Assembly: GCF_949628265.1 (NCBI RefSeq)
Contig: NC_088787.1
Location: 25,720,501-25,784,500 of the forward strand
Origin: Cloeon dipterum
Taxonomy: Eukaryota; Arthropoda; Insecta; Ephemeroptera; Baetidae
Length of the DNA stretch: 64,000 bases
Direction: 5' to 3'
The position numbers were made by a program, and so were the translations under genes. Positions 50,846 through 62,061 of the stretch are shown piece after piece; within the stretch, counting starts at the first letter, position 1, and each line of letters opens with the position of its first letter. The notes beneath the pieces were generated by a model. It had not been told where the DNA came from and did no database searches. It saw nothing but the letters and a program-made list of their open reading frames with translations.

Positions 50846-51915
50846 CCAAAGCTACCTCCACAGATGGCAAAGGCAGTTGATAAAATAGGGCTCTCGGCAT
50901 CGGCTTTTAAAGTCTCGCAGAGGGTCTGGCGCGGAAACCTTTTCAAGCTAGCACCATGATATTTTTAATCGATTTCCACTCAGACCTCGAGGACCTTAGT
51001 TTTGAGAGGTGCCGTCGTCGCCTTCAAAGCCAATTATCAGCAGAGATTTAAACCAAAATCTGACGAAATAATTAAATGAAAAAAGCTCACTCTGTGGCTT
51101 TACTTTGTGTGCATTCATCTCGCACATGTTCGTACCGCACAACAGCTGTTTTCGGTTCCTCATTGTCAGGAATTACTGCAAAAGAAAAATCCAGGCCCAC
51201 AGAATTAACCCCGGCCGTTGAGAACAACCAACTGAACTCGTTGCTGAACTCAATCAGAAGGAAAGATGAAATGATACGTGTGAAACCCGTCTCTTCCCTC
51301 CCTGCGAAAGAACTTCCTCTTGAAAAATCAGCAAGCTCTAAATTCCATCCTTTACTGGGGATTCTGGTTTTTAAAACAGTAAAAACCAAGAAGGAAAAAT
51401 TATATGTGCTATAAAATGAAATTAACATCCCGATTGCACCACACCGCGGTTGCAACCAATTGCGCCCTTCGCGCTCCGCTAACACCATTCGCCGTGCGAG
51501 AATATATATCCGATAGCGCATCTCTAAAATCTATACATCGTACCTTTCGTGTTGCTTGTGTGTGATTGTGTATGTGTATAGTAATTACATATTCGCCGAA
51601 TGATGAATCTGACGAGAGAAACGATTCTTACAAAATGGCAACATGGACAGTCGTAAAATCTTCGCGGTCACTCGCAGCAGCCTCATTCGTACCGTGTGTA
51701 CACCAACAAATCGCATTGTCTCTGTTGCTTAACTGGATTTCCATTCATTTACACACAGACATGCATGAATACAAGTTTTCTTGTTTGCTCGTTGATTGTG
51801 CTGAGGATTCCTTTTGTGATTCTCGGTGTGTGTGAGTGAGTGAGTGTGTGTGTTCCCCGATGGCCTCTCGCAGAATAAATTTCATTCACAGTTGGGCTGT
51901 CGCGCAGGGAGTTAC

Positions 51916-51933
51916 GGGGGGGGGGGGGGGGGG
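51916..51933. repeat. 18-base poly-G run
   Basis: Eighteen consecutive G on the plus strand, so a C run in any minus-strand Dpr 3' UTR, about 206 bases past that stop. True length is uncertain because homopolymers this long are error-prone in assemblies. Confidence 0.8.
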
Positions 51934-52138
51934 CAAACGACGGGACAGACTAGATTTTACACTCTTGCATCGAGAGCTTGCCAATCGCTGGGGGCGGGTG
52001 GAGGGTACTGGGGGATGAGTTTTATCGTTCGTTAGTTAAACATCAGTCCGCTCGATTGATGACGGGGGTCGAATCCTCAGGCAGGCCGTTCAATGAGTGC
52101 AGCAGCAGCAGCAGCTGAGCCGAGGCGGGCGCCGCCAA

Positions 52139-55100
52139 TTATGTGCCCGCCCAGCCCAATAGGTGTCCGGCCACCCCGAGCGCCAGCAGGGTTGCCAGGG
52201 CGGCCCTGGGGGTTGAACAGCAGGCGAATAGCACCAGTCCTGCCGACAGGTGGCTCCACGAGCACGGCGCGGCACTGTTCTTGCCCCGCTGCATCGCTGC
52301 CGGGTGCTCGCCTGCAAAAAGTCACACAAAAACGAACGCTGCGTTAGTTACTCGTCACAAATGTCTATCCGCCTCATGAATTTCATATTATTATCGGCGC
52401 CTGCTGTATATAAATTCTTATTACGCGCGAGCACCGCCGGCTTTGTGCGTGTGTATGTGTGCCACGCCACGCGCCACGCTGGTGCTGCTGGACGGAGTGT
52501 AATGAAAATCAAGGTGATTTATGGTCGCGCGCAATTCGCCGAGTCTTTCTCACACCCGAATTCCCTACGTGTGGAAATGTCAAAATGCGGCTGAGCGCTG
52601 CGATAAATCGTTTAAAAGAGAATTAACTGTGAATTATGAAATTTTAGCTCAAGTTGTGCACCAAGGCAACAAACTATATATAATATACGAATATAAAGCG
52701 AGCAATTCCAACAACCTGCAATGCTTATATGCTTTTAAACGTGCCAGGTGCGTTTGAAACACAATTGCAAAATCTGCAGAACCTGACAGCATCTGAATAC
52801 TCAGTTTTATGGCAAACACAGCTACCATAAAACGCAATGTGTGTTAAATATTTTGTATAGTACATTTAGAATTACGTAAGAATCTTCCGAAATTTCTCAA
52901 TTTTCTATTTATAAATATTTAAGTATTACGATTTCGGGCTGGCTTCATTGTTTTTTTAAATAAATCTGACAAAGACTCATTAGTGTGTGTTACTTAAATT
53001 TTCAGTCCACAAAATTGCCTCTTGGAAAAAAGTTATTATTTTTGTTTAACTTTTAAATTAGTTAGTCCCTGCAAGTAAAAATACGAAATTTAATTTTAAA
53101 TTAGTTAAAATTGTCTAGGTGTTAACTATTTTATTTTATTTAGTGGTTGCCAGTTGCACGTTTAAATTGGTTCTCACTGGTCACATCCAAGATTTCGTCA
53201 AAATGTCGTTAGCTTCAAGCTCTATTTTTGCCTTCTGTTAGAGTGTCAATTCATGTAGTCAAAATTATTTCTCAATTTTGTCGAAATCTCGCGTCTTTAC
53301 CAGTTATTCATTTGCTCGTTTCAAAGCGCCGTACTCCAGCCCACGCCATCCTTGTATGTCGATTTTAACATGGTGCGCCCATTATTAGTTAAAATATACA
53401 AAATAATTATTTTCTGGTAATTATATATTTACTCAGAGTTTATATTTATGATGTTTATCTAATCATGAATATTGAATTACATTTACAGCATTCAAAATCA
53501 AATAAAGTCGTCAGTCTCAGCAAAATCATCACGATATCTCTCCACTATATTGAAATAAACTGTCATTATATGAAATAAATTTTAAACCTAATATCTAAAA
53601 TACAAGATCTTTAAAAAGAGCGGAATTAGTGCTGTGACGCTGAAGATAGCAAAAATGAATTGACTCAGAAGCACCGAGTTTTGAATTTTTAAATGAATAT
53701 TTTTAGGGTTCTCTTTACTGAAGCGTTCTTAAAGCCATTTTATATTTTTTACTTTCTACGTCAGTATTCCAAAATGCAGAAAATTAACAGAAGCAAGATT
53801 GTACTTGGTTTCAATATTTAAGCTAAACACCTCTCCGGCGAGTTCTAAATCACAAAGATGAAAAAGCATCTTGCCTAAAAATTTCCGGTCCACGCGCGAA
53901 CAATATTAATAAGCGGCATTGTTTGTCTATTTCCCTTAAACACACAACAGGCACCACGAGGGGGCACATTGCGCGCAAATTATTCGAGAGGTCATTTGCA
54001 GCACCGGCATTGTTCACTCGCTAGAGTTGTTTTAACGGGGGCGAAGGGTTGAAACTATCATTTTGGCATCTACACACTCAACTCGACCCTTGCGCGGCCC
54101 ACGCAGAGGTATGTTTACCATCCATTACACACTCTCTCGCTTTCACTCTTGGATTTTGCAAGAAACCGACGCACCAGCAGCGCAGACCCTCGAAAATGTT
54201 TGGCCCGATTCGCCCTGTCACTCTCCAAGGAGTGCGAGGATGCCGCAGGCCCGCAAAATAGCGTTTTAAGTTGGGCACTGAAGCACGTGCAGCCTTTCTC
54301 TGGCAGAAATTTGCAACTCACAAACTTCTTCGCTCGCCGGAAGTAATATTTTCACGACTTGCTGCGTGACATTGCGGTGCACTTGACCCTTTCCTCCATT
54401 TTGGAAAAAAAATATTGAAGGGAAAATTGTGGAGAGAGGAACTTTTTTAATAAAGGGACGTCGCTTGAATAAACAAATGAAGTGACGATTAATACCATTT
54501 AGTTATTATTTCAACGGGTAAATTAAAAAATATGGTTTAAGAGGGTTGATCAAAATTCCAAAAAAATATTAAGAGTAAATGAGGGGAAATATAAAGGTGA
54601 CAGGCCTTAGACAAGAAAAAATTTGACAGTTCAAGTGTCGAGTTATCTGGGCGTTTGGAAATATTGGGAAATCACTCCTGAAAATAATTCTTCTTCAAAT
54701 CATCAGCCTGTTAGCTCAGTCCAAATGATGAAGCCTGGAATTGAATGAAATCTAGGCCCAGGACAATATAATGTTAACGAAAATATCAAATTTTGACCAG
54801 GACGATCAAGTCGGCTCTAATTAAAAATTGAAGGTTATTTGCTGATAGGAAATGTGCATCACAGACAACTCGATAATTTTTCCATCAAATTTATACACTT
54901 TCATCTTCTGTCACTTCATCCTTGAGGAAAATCTCCTTTTAAAAATATATTTTTAAATAATGAAAATTTTAGAAAAAAAGTGAATGTTTCTATATTCTAT
55001 TGTAATTCATCTCTGTAGATCGCCACAATACACTAATATTTTGAGGGCAGAAATTTTCTCCGAGCTTTCGTAAAACGAAAGTCTGTTTTCAAAAGATTTA

Positions 55101-58100
55101 CTAATTTCGCGGATTATAACTGGAAGTGCAAAACCACTCAAATCCGCTTGCTTTCCCTCGAGTTTTGGCCTGCCCGTGAGTGATAAAATGCTTTCGCTGT
55201 ACACTTACACGTCTGTCAAATAAACTAGAAACGTGGGATTATACGCGAAAGGCCCTTAAAACGTTTTCAACCGAAATGTCTGGGCGTAAGCAACACGTAG
55301 TGTTTTGCACATATACCTGCGTGAGCACAATGTCCGTGTGCGACGATAAATTTTAGGCCAAACATTATTATTTAGTTAGCTGCCCATCAAGCTCATTAAC
55401 TATTCAAACAAACTATTTGTTCCACCATTTGCGGTCGTAACATTAGAGGCTTGCTGAAAAGGTTTACGCTAATTTTGCCAGTTTTATGCAACACATTGTG
55501 CCACTAAACTAGTGTGTGCGTTTCCGATCCGGAGCGTTTTCAGCCGGCTAAATCCCCCGTCGGGCTAGCAGAGGTAAAATTTTATCGGTCGCTACTAATG
55601 GAACGACGTGGAGTTATTGTTATGTACTCGCCGGCGAATTCCTTCTCCATAAACTACGCTCTCCTCTCTCTTGGCGGCTTTGTGCGCATTTTAAATTAAA
55701 AGCGGCTGCCTCGCTCGGGCGCGATACACTCTGCTCCTGTGCTGTGTGAGCGAGTGAGCACAAAGAAAAAGCAGGCAACTCGTGCGCACGCCGTGGTGCC
55801 ATCTCGTAATTCGAAATAAAAATTCAGTTCATGTCTCTGGGTCTAGGAATTCATTATTTCGCACGCCGCGCTTCCTTCCTAGGCATTATAAAAGACTTGT
55901 GACCCGTTTCTCCAGCCCAGATCTAGGTGATTATAAAATTCACAGGAAATAACCGCTTTACGTGCGCGCGTGTAAATTCAAAGGCGAGACAAACAACAAC
56001 GTATTGCAACGCGGACGCTGCTGCACTAGTATTTCTAATTGCAACCTGCCCCGGGGAATGTAAGCAGGCACGTGGAGAAACTATTGCTTCAGCTGGTGCA
56101 TCCACTGATAAACGCAGTGCTCGACTTGATTGCTCAAGCTTATCGCAAATTCTGGTTGGCTAAATGTCGCTGCAGCACAGAAAGAAATGACACCCCGTCT
56201 CTTTTTTTACGGAAAATATGATTTTCGATTGAAGAGGAACATTGATTAAAAACAGAAAAATTGCAATTTCATACCCAATGCCTCATGCTGGAGTTTTGCA
56301 AATCGATTACGATGTAATGTTTGTCGGATTGTAGCAATTATAAATTTTGACTAGCTCTTTGACCAACAGCCGATATTATCATGAAAAATTGAACATTTAA
56401 AAATTAAAAAATTATCATTAAAAGTTTATTTATTTTATAGGGAAGTTCTTTTACGCAACACAAACCATGTCTGGAGAAATTTTCATCAATTAGTTAGCAA
56501 AAATAGAAAATCGAAATCAAAATGCGCGTTTTATCGATCAAAGAATTTTGCGATTAGAACTTTACCCTTTTGGAAGCTTTGACGACAATGGCGAAGGTGT
56601 CAAATTTATATTTCAACTACTTCACCTGTAGCACCGTCCAGCGTTATCTGATTTCAAACTAAAAGCGTTTGACTGAGTGAGCAAAAAGGCCATTTCGGCA
56701 GTTACCATTAAGCAGAGAAAAACAACCGCGATAGGCAACCTGCATGGCATCTCTGCCAAACTAGTTGCCTGTCTCTCTTTTTCTGCTCTGAAACTCCAGA
56801 CCGAATGGATATAGGTCTTTTGGAAGTTCAAACGAATAAAGCTATCCCAGGCCGTGAAATAAATTGATTTGAGCTCTTACACAAACAGATTGCAATTGCT
56901 TTCCCACCCAAAAGAGCTCACTTCGAAACCGACAAAACCGCGACAGGACGAGCGTAACCAGATAATCTGCAAAAATGACAAAATGACGGTGTGGCTGGAT
57001 TTTAATCGTGCCTGTCCCTCTGAGAATCGATTCTGCGAGCGAGGAGAGAAGAGCTACGCCAAAAATCGTCCCGCTCGCTCCGTCCAGCTAAATTGGCTCG
57101 TTTCCTGTGGCCCTTTTTGCCGACTGCCTCACTCGCTTTCACTTTCACTCCGGCGTAATTACGCCCGAAACTTTTCGGATCGTGCGTGCGGCCACTTAAT
57201 TGGAACTGCGGCGCTCATTTCGCTATCAGAAACGCTCGGGCCGCGTGTGACTTTGGCTTCCAGTAATTGTCTTAATTGAAGTTAAAAAACCGCTTTTTCA
57301 CCGTCAGCAGTTTGCTTTTTAAAGTGACCTGGTTTGCATTCTCTCGTGCGCACAGCAACACGGACGATGGAAAAGGCAGACGATTCCCACCGATAATCGC
57401 GCAGAGAAATCTGGAGAACAAAACGAACGTGACTTGACTTTTTGCCAGGGCGTAATTATTCTATTTACCCGGCCTGGAAAATGAATACGTGACGCACCGG
57501 CTCCACATCTCTGGGCGCGAGGCCTTATTTTATTAACGTCTTCGAGACGCTCGCGGGCCGCCGGGAGTTACCGACGAAATTATTTCAGCTTTGTGTCTGC
57601 CACTGTCATGTTTAGACACGATGAGCAGGGAAAAGAAGAAGTTTGTCGGCACGAGCGCTCGCGTCGCGTCGTGAGGATAAATATAAAAAGGGAGGCGGCC
57701 TTTTTCTCCCTCTCGTCAGCACTCGCCGGCCGCTAGCTGTTGTACACGTAGGGATTCCAATTAACAAGCCTTATCCCTTAACCCTTTACATCAAAGTTTG
57801 CCTCGCTCTGTGACTTTAATTGCTCCTTAAAGCTGCCGTCACCGCCATCAACGAGAGCAACGACGACAAGCAACTTCTATTAATGTTACCTCACACTTGT
57901 TTACAAGATATTATAATTATGGTTCACGGAGAATCTTGCATTGCGTAACTAAGTTGAAGCAAATAAATGAAAAAGTTGCCTTGCGGATATAACGAGGCAA
58001 AATGCTAATTAGCACAGAGCTAGACATTTATTCTTAGAACTCTGGAGTTTTCACAGGTTTTAAATAAGGGTTTATGCTGTTTTACTAATTTAATTGAATA

Positions 58101-58807
58101 TCATTACGCTCTGGAGGTTAAAAATATACACCGTATATCGGGTCTATTTTAGAGTCTCTTTTCTAAAAAAATAAATGTAAAATACGTTAGTTAGCAAAAA
58201 TTTAAACAAGTTATCGCGTTATAGTTGCCAAATAATATTAAGATCCTCATGATTGAACAAAATCCGATTTAAAATAAATTTGCTCTTTAAAAAAATAGCC
58301 CGTGGTCTTAATTTAGATCATTGCACGAATTAAATTAATGCACAAATAATTGTAAAACGTAACATACAAAGAGTTTCCTTTCTAGATAAAAGCACCAGAA
58401 ATGTGACGAGCAGGGATCAGCAAGTAATGGAGAGATAACGCACGGAAAAGTGGGCGAAGTCAACAGTGTGTGTAGCGCGAGAAGAAGCGTGCACAATGAA
58501 ACTTTACCGTTCAACACGTGTAGCAGCACGCTGGCCGAGTCGAGGTTGGATGGGGCGCAGGTGTAGTTGCCCGAGTCCTCGCGGCGGCCACTGTAGATGA
58601 TGAGGGTGCCGATGGTGGTGTCCTTGTCGACCCTCTCCACCTTGATCTCCTTTTGTGTCTTGTCGTAATTGAGAACTCTCTCGTTGTCGTGGTACCAAAA
58701 GATGTAGGCTGGCTCTTCAAGACTCTGCGTGATGACACATTTGAGATTCACCGTGCTGCCCGTTTTCACGTAGATGTCCGTCTCGCCCATGATCTCGATC
58801 CGAGGCA
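52139..58807 (-). CDS. Dpr-family immunoglobulin cell-surface protein, 3' part (last two coding exons)
   Basis: Dpr proteins are neuronal two-Ig-domain surface proteins that pair with DIP partners in synaptic recognition. Two exons on the minus strand: 58508-58807 encodes the second Ig domain, and 52139-52311 encodes the tail; the 6.2 kb intron joins them in phase (G + GC, glycine). The Ig exon has RIEIMGETDIYV, then GSTVNLKC with the first cysteine, AYIFWYHDNE, DSGNYTCAPSN with the second cysteine, and LLHVLNG. The tail exon opens with GEHPAAMQ, a strong Dpr signature, and ends in a long hydrophobic segment (ALATLLALGVAGHLLGW) that fits GPI attachment, then TAA at 52139-52141. The Ig1 and signal-peptide exons were not found up to 64000 and should lie beyond, so the gene is partial here. 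Which of the many Dpr paralogues it is cannot be told. Confidence 0.87.
57682..57720 (+). promoter_or_regulatory. candidate TATA/Inr core promoter inside the Dpr intron, antisense
   Basis: TATAAAAAG at 57682-57690 is followed by gtcagc with its A at 57718, about 36 bases downstream, in a GC-rich setting. It points rightward, opposite to Dpr. No coding exon with homology follows it before the Dpr Ig exon, so any product would be non-coding or unknown. Confidence 0.3.
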
Positions 58808-59221
58808 CTGCAACAGTAAGGAGGGCACGTTTGGTTAGTAAGGCGTGAGTCGCTCTTGCCGTCTGGGCGTGTTTGAACAGGCCGACTAGAGCAGATTTAA
58901 TTAATTAAGACGTTGCTTCTCACTCTGCTCGATGGCATTATCATCTTTTCACACGGATTGTGCAATTCAAAGAGCTAATAATGTTTCTCCCTGATTGCAC
59001 AAAATTAGCTCAATACGGATGAGAAAGATTTTTACTATCACTTAATGATTGAGCTAGCAGGAATTTGATGAGATTTTAGTTTCATTAGATGAGGAGGGAA
59101 ATTTAGAAGGTCGATCCCCACCAAGAAATTGGACAGGTTGGGCCGAGTCAGACGAGTCGAGTCAAGTTGGACCAGTTGTGGACGGTTCCAATCCGGTAAT
59201 AAAACTCGCGTACTTGTCCTG

Positions 59222-59770
59222 TCCTTCATAAGGACGAGTCAAGTCGAGACGAGTGTAGGACATTTGAAAACATTGATGGTTTTAATTCAAGATTTTTGTA
59301 ATTTGAGGGTGGCAAAGTGGTCCTTTTGAATAGTAGTTTAAATTTCAACTATTGAAAAGGTGGATATCCTTAAACTTAAAAGTGGTTGGGACGAACGCGT
59401 CGAGTCGAGTCAAGTCCAGTTTAGGACATTTTGAGCGATACCACTTTGGGACGAGTCAAGTCGAGACCAGTTTTAGACATTTCAAAAAAATTAATGGTTT
59501 TAATTCAAGATTTTTTAATTTGAGGGTGGCAAAGTGGTCCTTTTGAGTAGTAGTTTAAATTTCAACTATTGAAAAGGTGGATATCCTTAAACTTAAAAGT
59601 GGTTGGGACGAACGCGTCGAGTCGAGTCAAGTCCAGTTTAGGACATTTTGAGCGATACCACTTCGGGACGAGTCAAGTCGAGACCAGTTTCAGACATTTC
59701 AAAAATTTAGTGGTTTAAAATTTAAAATTTTAAAATCTGAGGGTAACAATGTGGTCCTTATTATTTTTAC
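59222..59770. repeat. ~217 bp tandem repeat array (about 2.5 copies)
   Basis: The marker ggacgagtcaagtcgagac occurs at 59232, 59449 and 59666, a regular 217 bp step. Between markers the units share blocks such as ggtggcaaagtggtcc and ttcaactattgaaaaggtgg with few changes; the third copy is degraded. The gagtcgagtcaagt motif also appears just upstream, near 59155. There is no coding potential. Confidence 0.88.
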
Positions 59771-59989
59771 TTTAAATACTGCGTTTGACATTGAAATATG
59801 AATTATATTTTGGTAACTTTCCCTTGTTTTCAAACTGGTTCATATATTTTATAACTTTATTGACGAAAGGACAAATCCCTTTATTGACAATAATCGACAT
59901 ATTTTAAACTACCAAGCTTTAAAGATGAATGGTTGTGAATTTCCCCGGAAAATCCATTAACCCTTTAATCGATTTTCAGCAGTTCGGTA

Positions 59990-60842
59990 CGCGGACGGCG
60001 GTCGCGCGGGCGCCGTTTTGCGACCTCCTGCGTCGAGCGCCGACCCTCGCAACCATCCGCGACCCCTCGGGGGTTGTTTACATGTGCGCCAGGATGCTTG
60101 CGAAGGTAATCAGCGCCGCACCGTAGCGTCGTGCGACGCGCACGCGGTGCCCGAAGTGGCGTGCGCGCGTCGTTATAGTGCGGCACTTGTTAAAATTTTG
60201 AACCGTGTGCCGCGGTCGCGCGCACGCACTTTCGTGACCTCCTGCGTCGAGCGCCGACCCTCGCAACCACCCGCGACACCTTGAGGGTTATTAACATGTG
60301 TGCCAGGATGCTTGCGGAGGTAATCAGCGCCGCACCGTAGCGTCGTGCGACGCGCACGCGGTGCCCGAAGTGGCGTGCGCTCGTCGTTATAGTGCGGCAC
60401 TTGAAAAAATTTCGATCCGTGTGCCGCGGTCGCGCGCACGCACTTTCTCGGCCTCGTGCGTCGAGCGCCGACCCTCTCATCCCCCCGCCACCCCATAGGG
60501 GTAGTTCACCAGAGTACCCAGATGATTGCGGACGCGGTCGGCGCCGCACCGAAGCGTCGTGCGACACTCACGCGGCGCCCGAAGTGGCGAGCGCGCGTCG
60601 CATCGGTGAGGCACAAACAATTTCGAGCCGTGTGCCGCGGTCGCGCGCACGCACTTTCGCGACCTCCTGCGTCGAGCGTCGACCCTTGCAACCACCCGCG
60701 ACCCCTCGGGGGTGGTTCACATGTGTGCCAGGATGATTGCGGACGCGGTCGGCGCCGCACCGAAGCGTCGTGCGACGCGCACGCGGTGCCCGAAGTGGCG
60801 TGCGCGCGTCGTTATAGTGCGGCACTTAATAAATTTCGAGCT
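59990..60842. repeat. GC/CpG-rich ~213 bp tandem repeat array (about 4 copies)
   Basis: The block gcgccgcaccg starts at 60113, 60327, 60541 and 60752, giving steps of 214, 214 and 211 bp. A second marker, gaccct/gaccctt, starts at 60042, 60256, 60470 and 60681. The array opens with a partial unit near 59990 and fades out at about 60842. It is very GC- and CpG-rich inside AT-rich DNA. Open frames run through it in several frames on both strands, as expected from low stop-codon density rather than selection. Confidence 0.92.
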
Positions 60843-61269
60843 GCATCTTCGCATTGGGCCCATGGCAAAAGGTCGTCTCACGCGGTTATTGTTATTAAAT
60901 TTTCAAAATAAATTCACGCATGGAACCTTCAGTAATTTTAGATCTAACAATATCGTGCTCGCAAATAATATTCCTTGATTAATTCCATGAATTTAATTAA
61001 GAGCTATTGAAACCAAACAAATTGTTTACTATACAACTAAAAACCTTTTTTGCTTTTTAAAGACGCCCCAGAATTAAACGGTATAGAATTAATTCCAACA
61101 AATTCAATTTAATATCATAATTACTTATAACAAAATATAAATTGTTTAGTCCTATTTTATCCTATCGAGAAACGGGCCAATTTGTAAAAGGTCTGGTTAT
61201 AAAGGACAAAAAGGGGCTATAAATAGGATTTTTAGGAATTTTCAGCCTGCTCGCGGTTGCGGCGGCTGC

Positions 61270-61301
61270 ACACCATGCACAAGCATGCACGTGCTTGCAT
61301 G
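61270..61301. repeat. 32 bp imperfect palindrome
   Basis: The sequence runs from accatgcac to gcatggt with a central catgcacgtg. The arms pair apart from a one-base shift. It lies at the start of a 135-codon plus-strand open frame of unknown meaning. Confidence 0.5.
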
Positions 61302-61677
61302 GTATGCCTGCAGTGTGCTGCTGCCTGCCTCTGTTATGGAGCGGGGGAGAGGGCGGCAGGCAGCAACCCAACGGCCAACGGCAGGACTGGCGAAGAATTC
61401 CTTCATCGCCTTACGCGTCAACGGCCGTTCGACCGTTCAAAGTTTAATCAATTAGTAATGGACAACGGACGCCGCAACTCGAGAGGACAGTGGACAAAGT
61501 CAAGGATAAGGACAAACGCCAAACGGACGTCCCGTGGTTCGAACGGATTGTCTGGATCCTGCGATCAATTGGGTAAGTGTTGTTCATGTTTGTTAATTAT
61601 CTATCTACATAAAATAGATTATCGTCAAAAGAAATCCAACAAGATTATGCGCTATTGCTTATGAAAGAATAATTTTA

Positions 61678-61803
61678 TTACAGTTTCCGCCGCGTTGCAC
61701 ACATTATTATCTATGTAGCCCGTTCTAATGAGAATCCCATTAATATGATTACATAATATAAAAATATGGCTGGCGAAAACTGTGCAAGTCGCAGCGAAAA
61801 GTG
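61678..61803. repeat. MITE-like repeat, copy A
   Basis: It begins ttacagtttccgccg and has an internal reverse-oriented gcgaaaactgt, so the unit is partly self-complementary. It shares order and sequence with copy B 274 bp downstream: ttacagttt(c/t)(c/t)gccg, then aat.ccaatta, then acataatata, then cgaaaactgt. Confidence 0.55.
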
Positions 61804-61951
61804 TATGTACGTCTTCCACATCCTTTTAGCCCTTATAGTATATTATGCTGACGAGAATTTTTTGTATGTAGTACATTCTTAAATAATTATATTGCACAGT
61901 TATTATTATTTGCTCGCGTTTACGTACACAATGTATGTATGTATGGCAAAG

Positions 61952-62061
61952 TTACAGTTTCTGCCGGGTTCCAAATCTCGCCAGTTCTTATGAAAATCCA
62001 ATTAGATATTATACATAATATAATTAGGAGTGACGAAAACTGTAACTCGGCGGTTGGAAAC
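61952..62061. repeat. MITE-like repeat, copy B
   Basis: Diverged direct copy of 61678-61803, with gttacagttt at the left and cgaaaactgtaac near the right end as inverted ends. Outside it, gtatgtatgtatgg and ccatacatac also form an inverted pair, so the element may be larger. Confidence 0.55.

Larger units (their letters stand above)
44019..52138. other. 8 kb gene-free convergent region
   Basis: This lies between the GPCR stop and the Dpr last exon, which converge. It starts with GPCR 3' UTR (AATAAA at 44439-44444) and ends with presumed Dpr 3' UTR. Open frames of up to 168 codons (for example 50440-50946, minus) have low-complexity composition and match nothing I know. It contains microsatellites (44506-44547, 50824-50845) and an 18-base G run. 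Many TAATTA-type sites are present, but these are expected in AT-rich DNA. Confidence 0.55.

Noticed and set aside
50440-50946. 168-codon minus-strand open frame, the longest in the 44-52 kb gap
   Set aside because: It includes a histidine-threonine run that is just the TG microsatellite read through, and it matches no family.
59965-60978. Many overlapping open frames of 62-151 codons on both strands
   Set aside because: They exist because the GC-rich tandem repeat has few stop codons. The 'proteins' are the same unit read in different frames.
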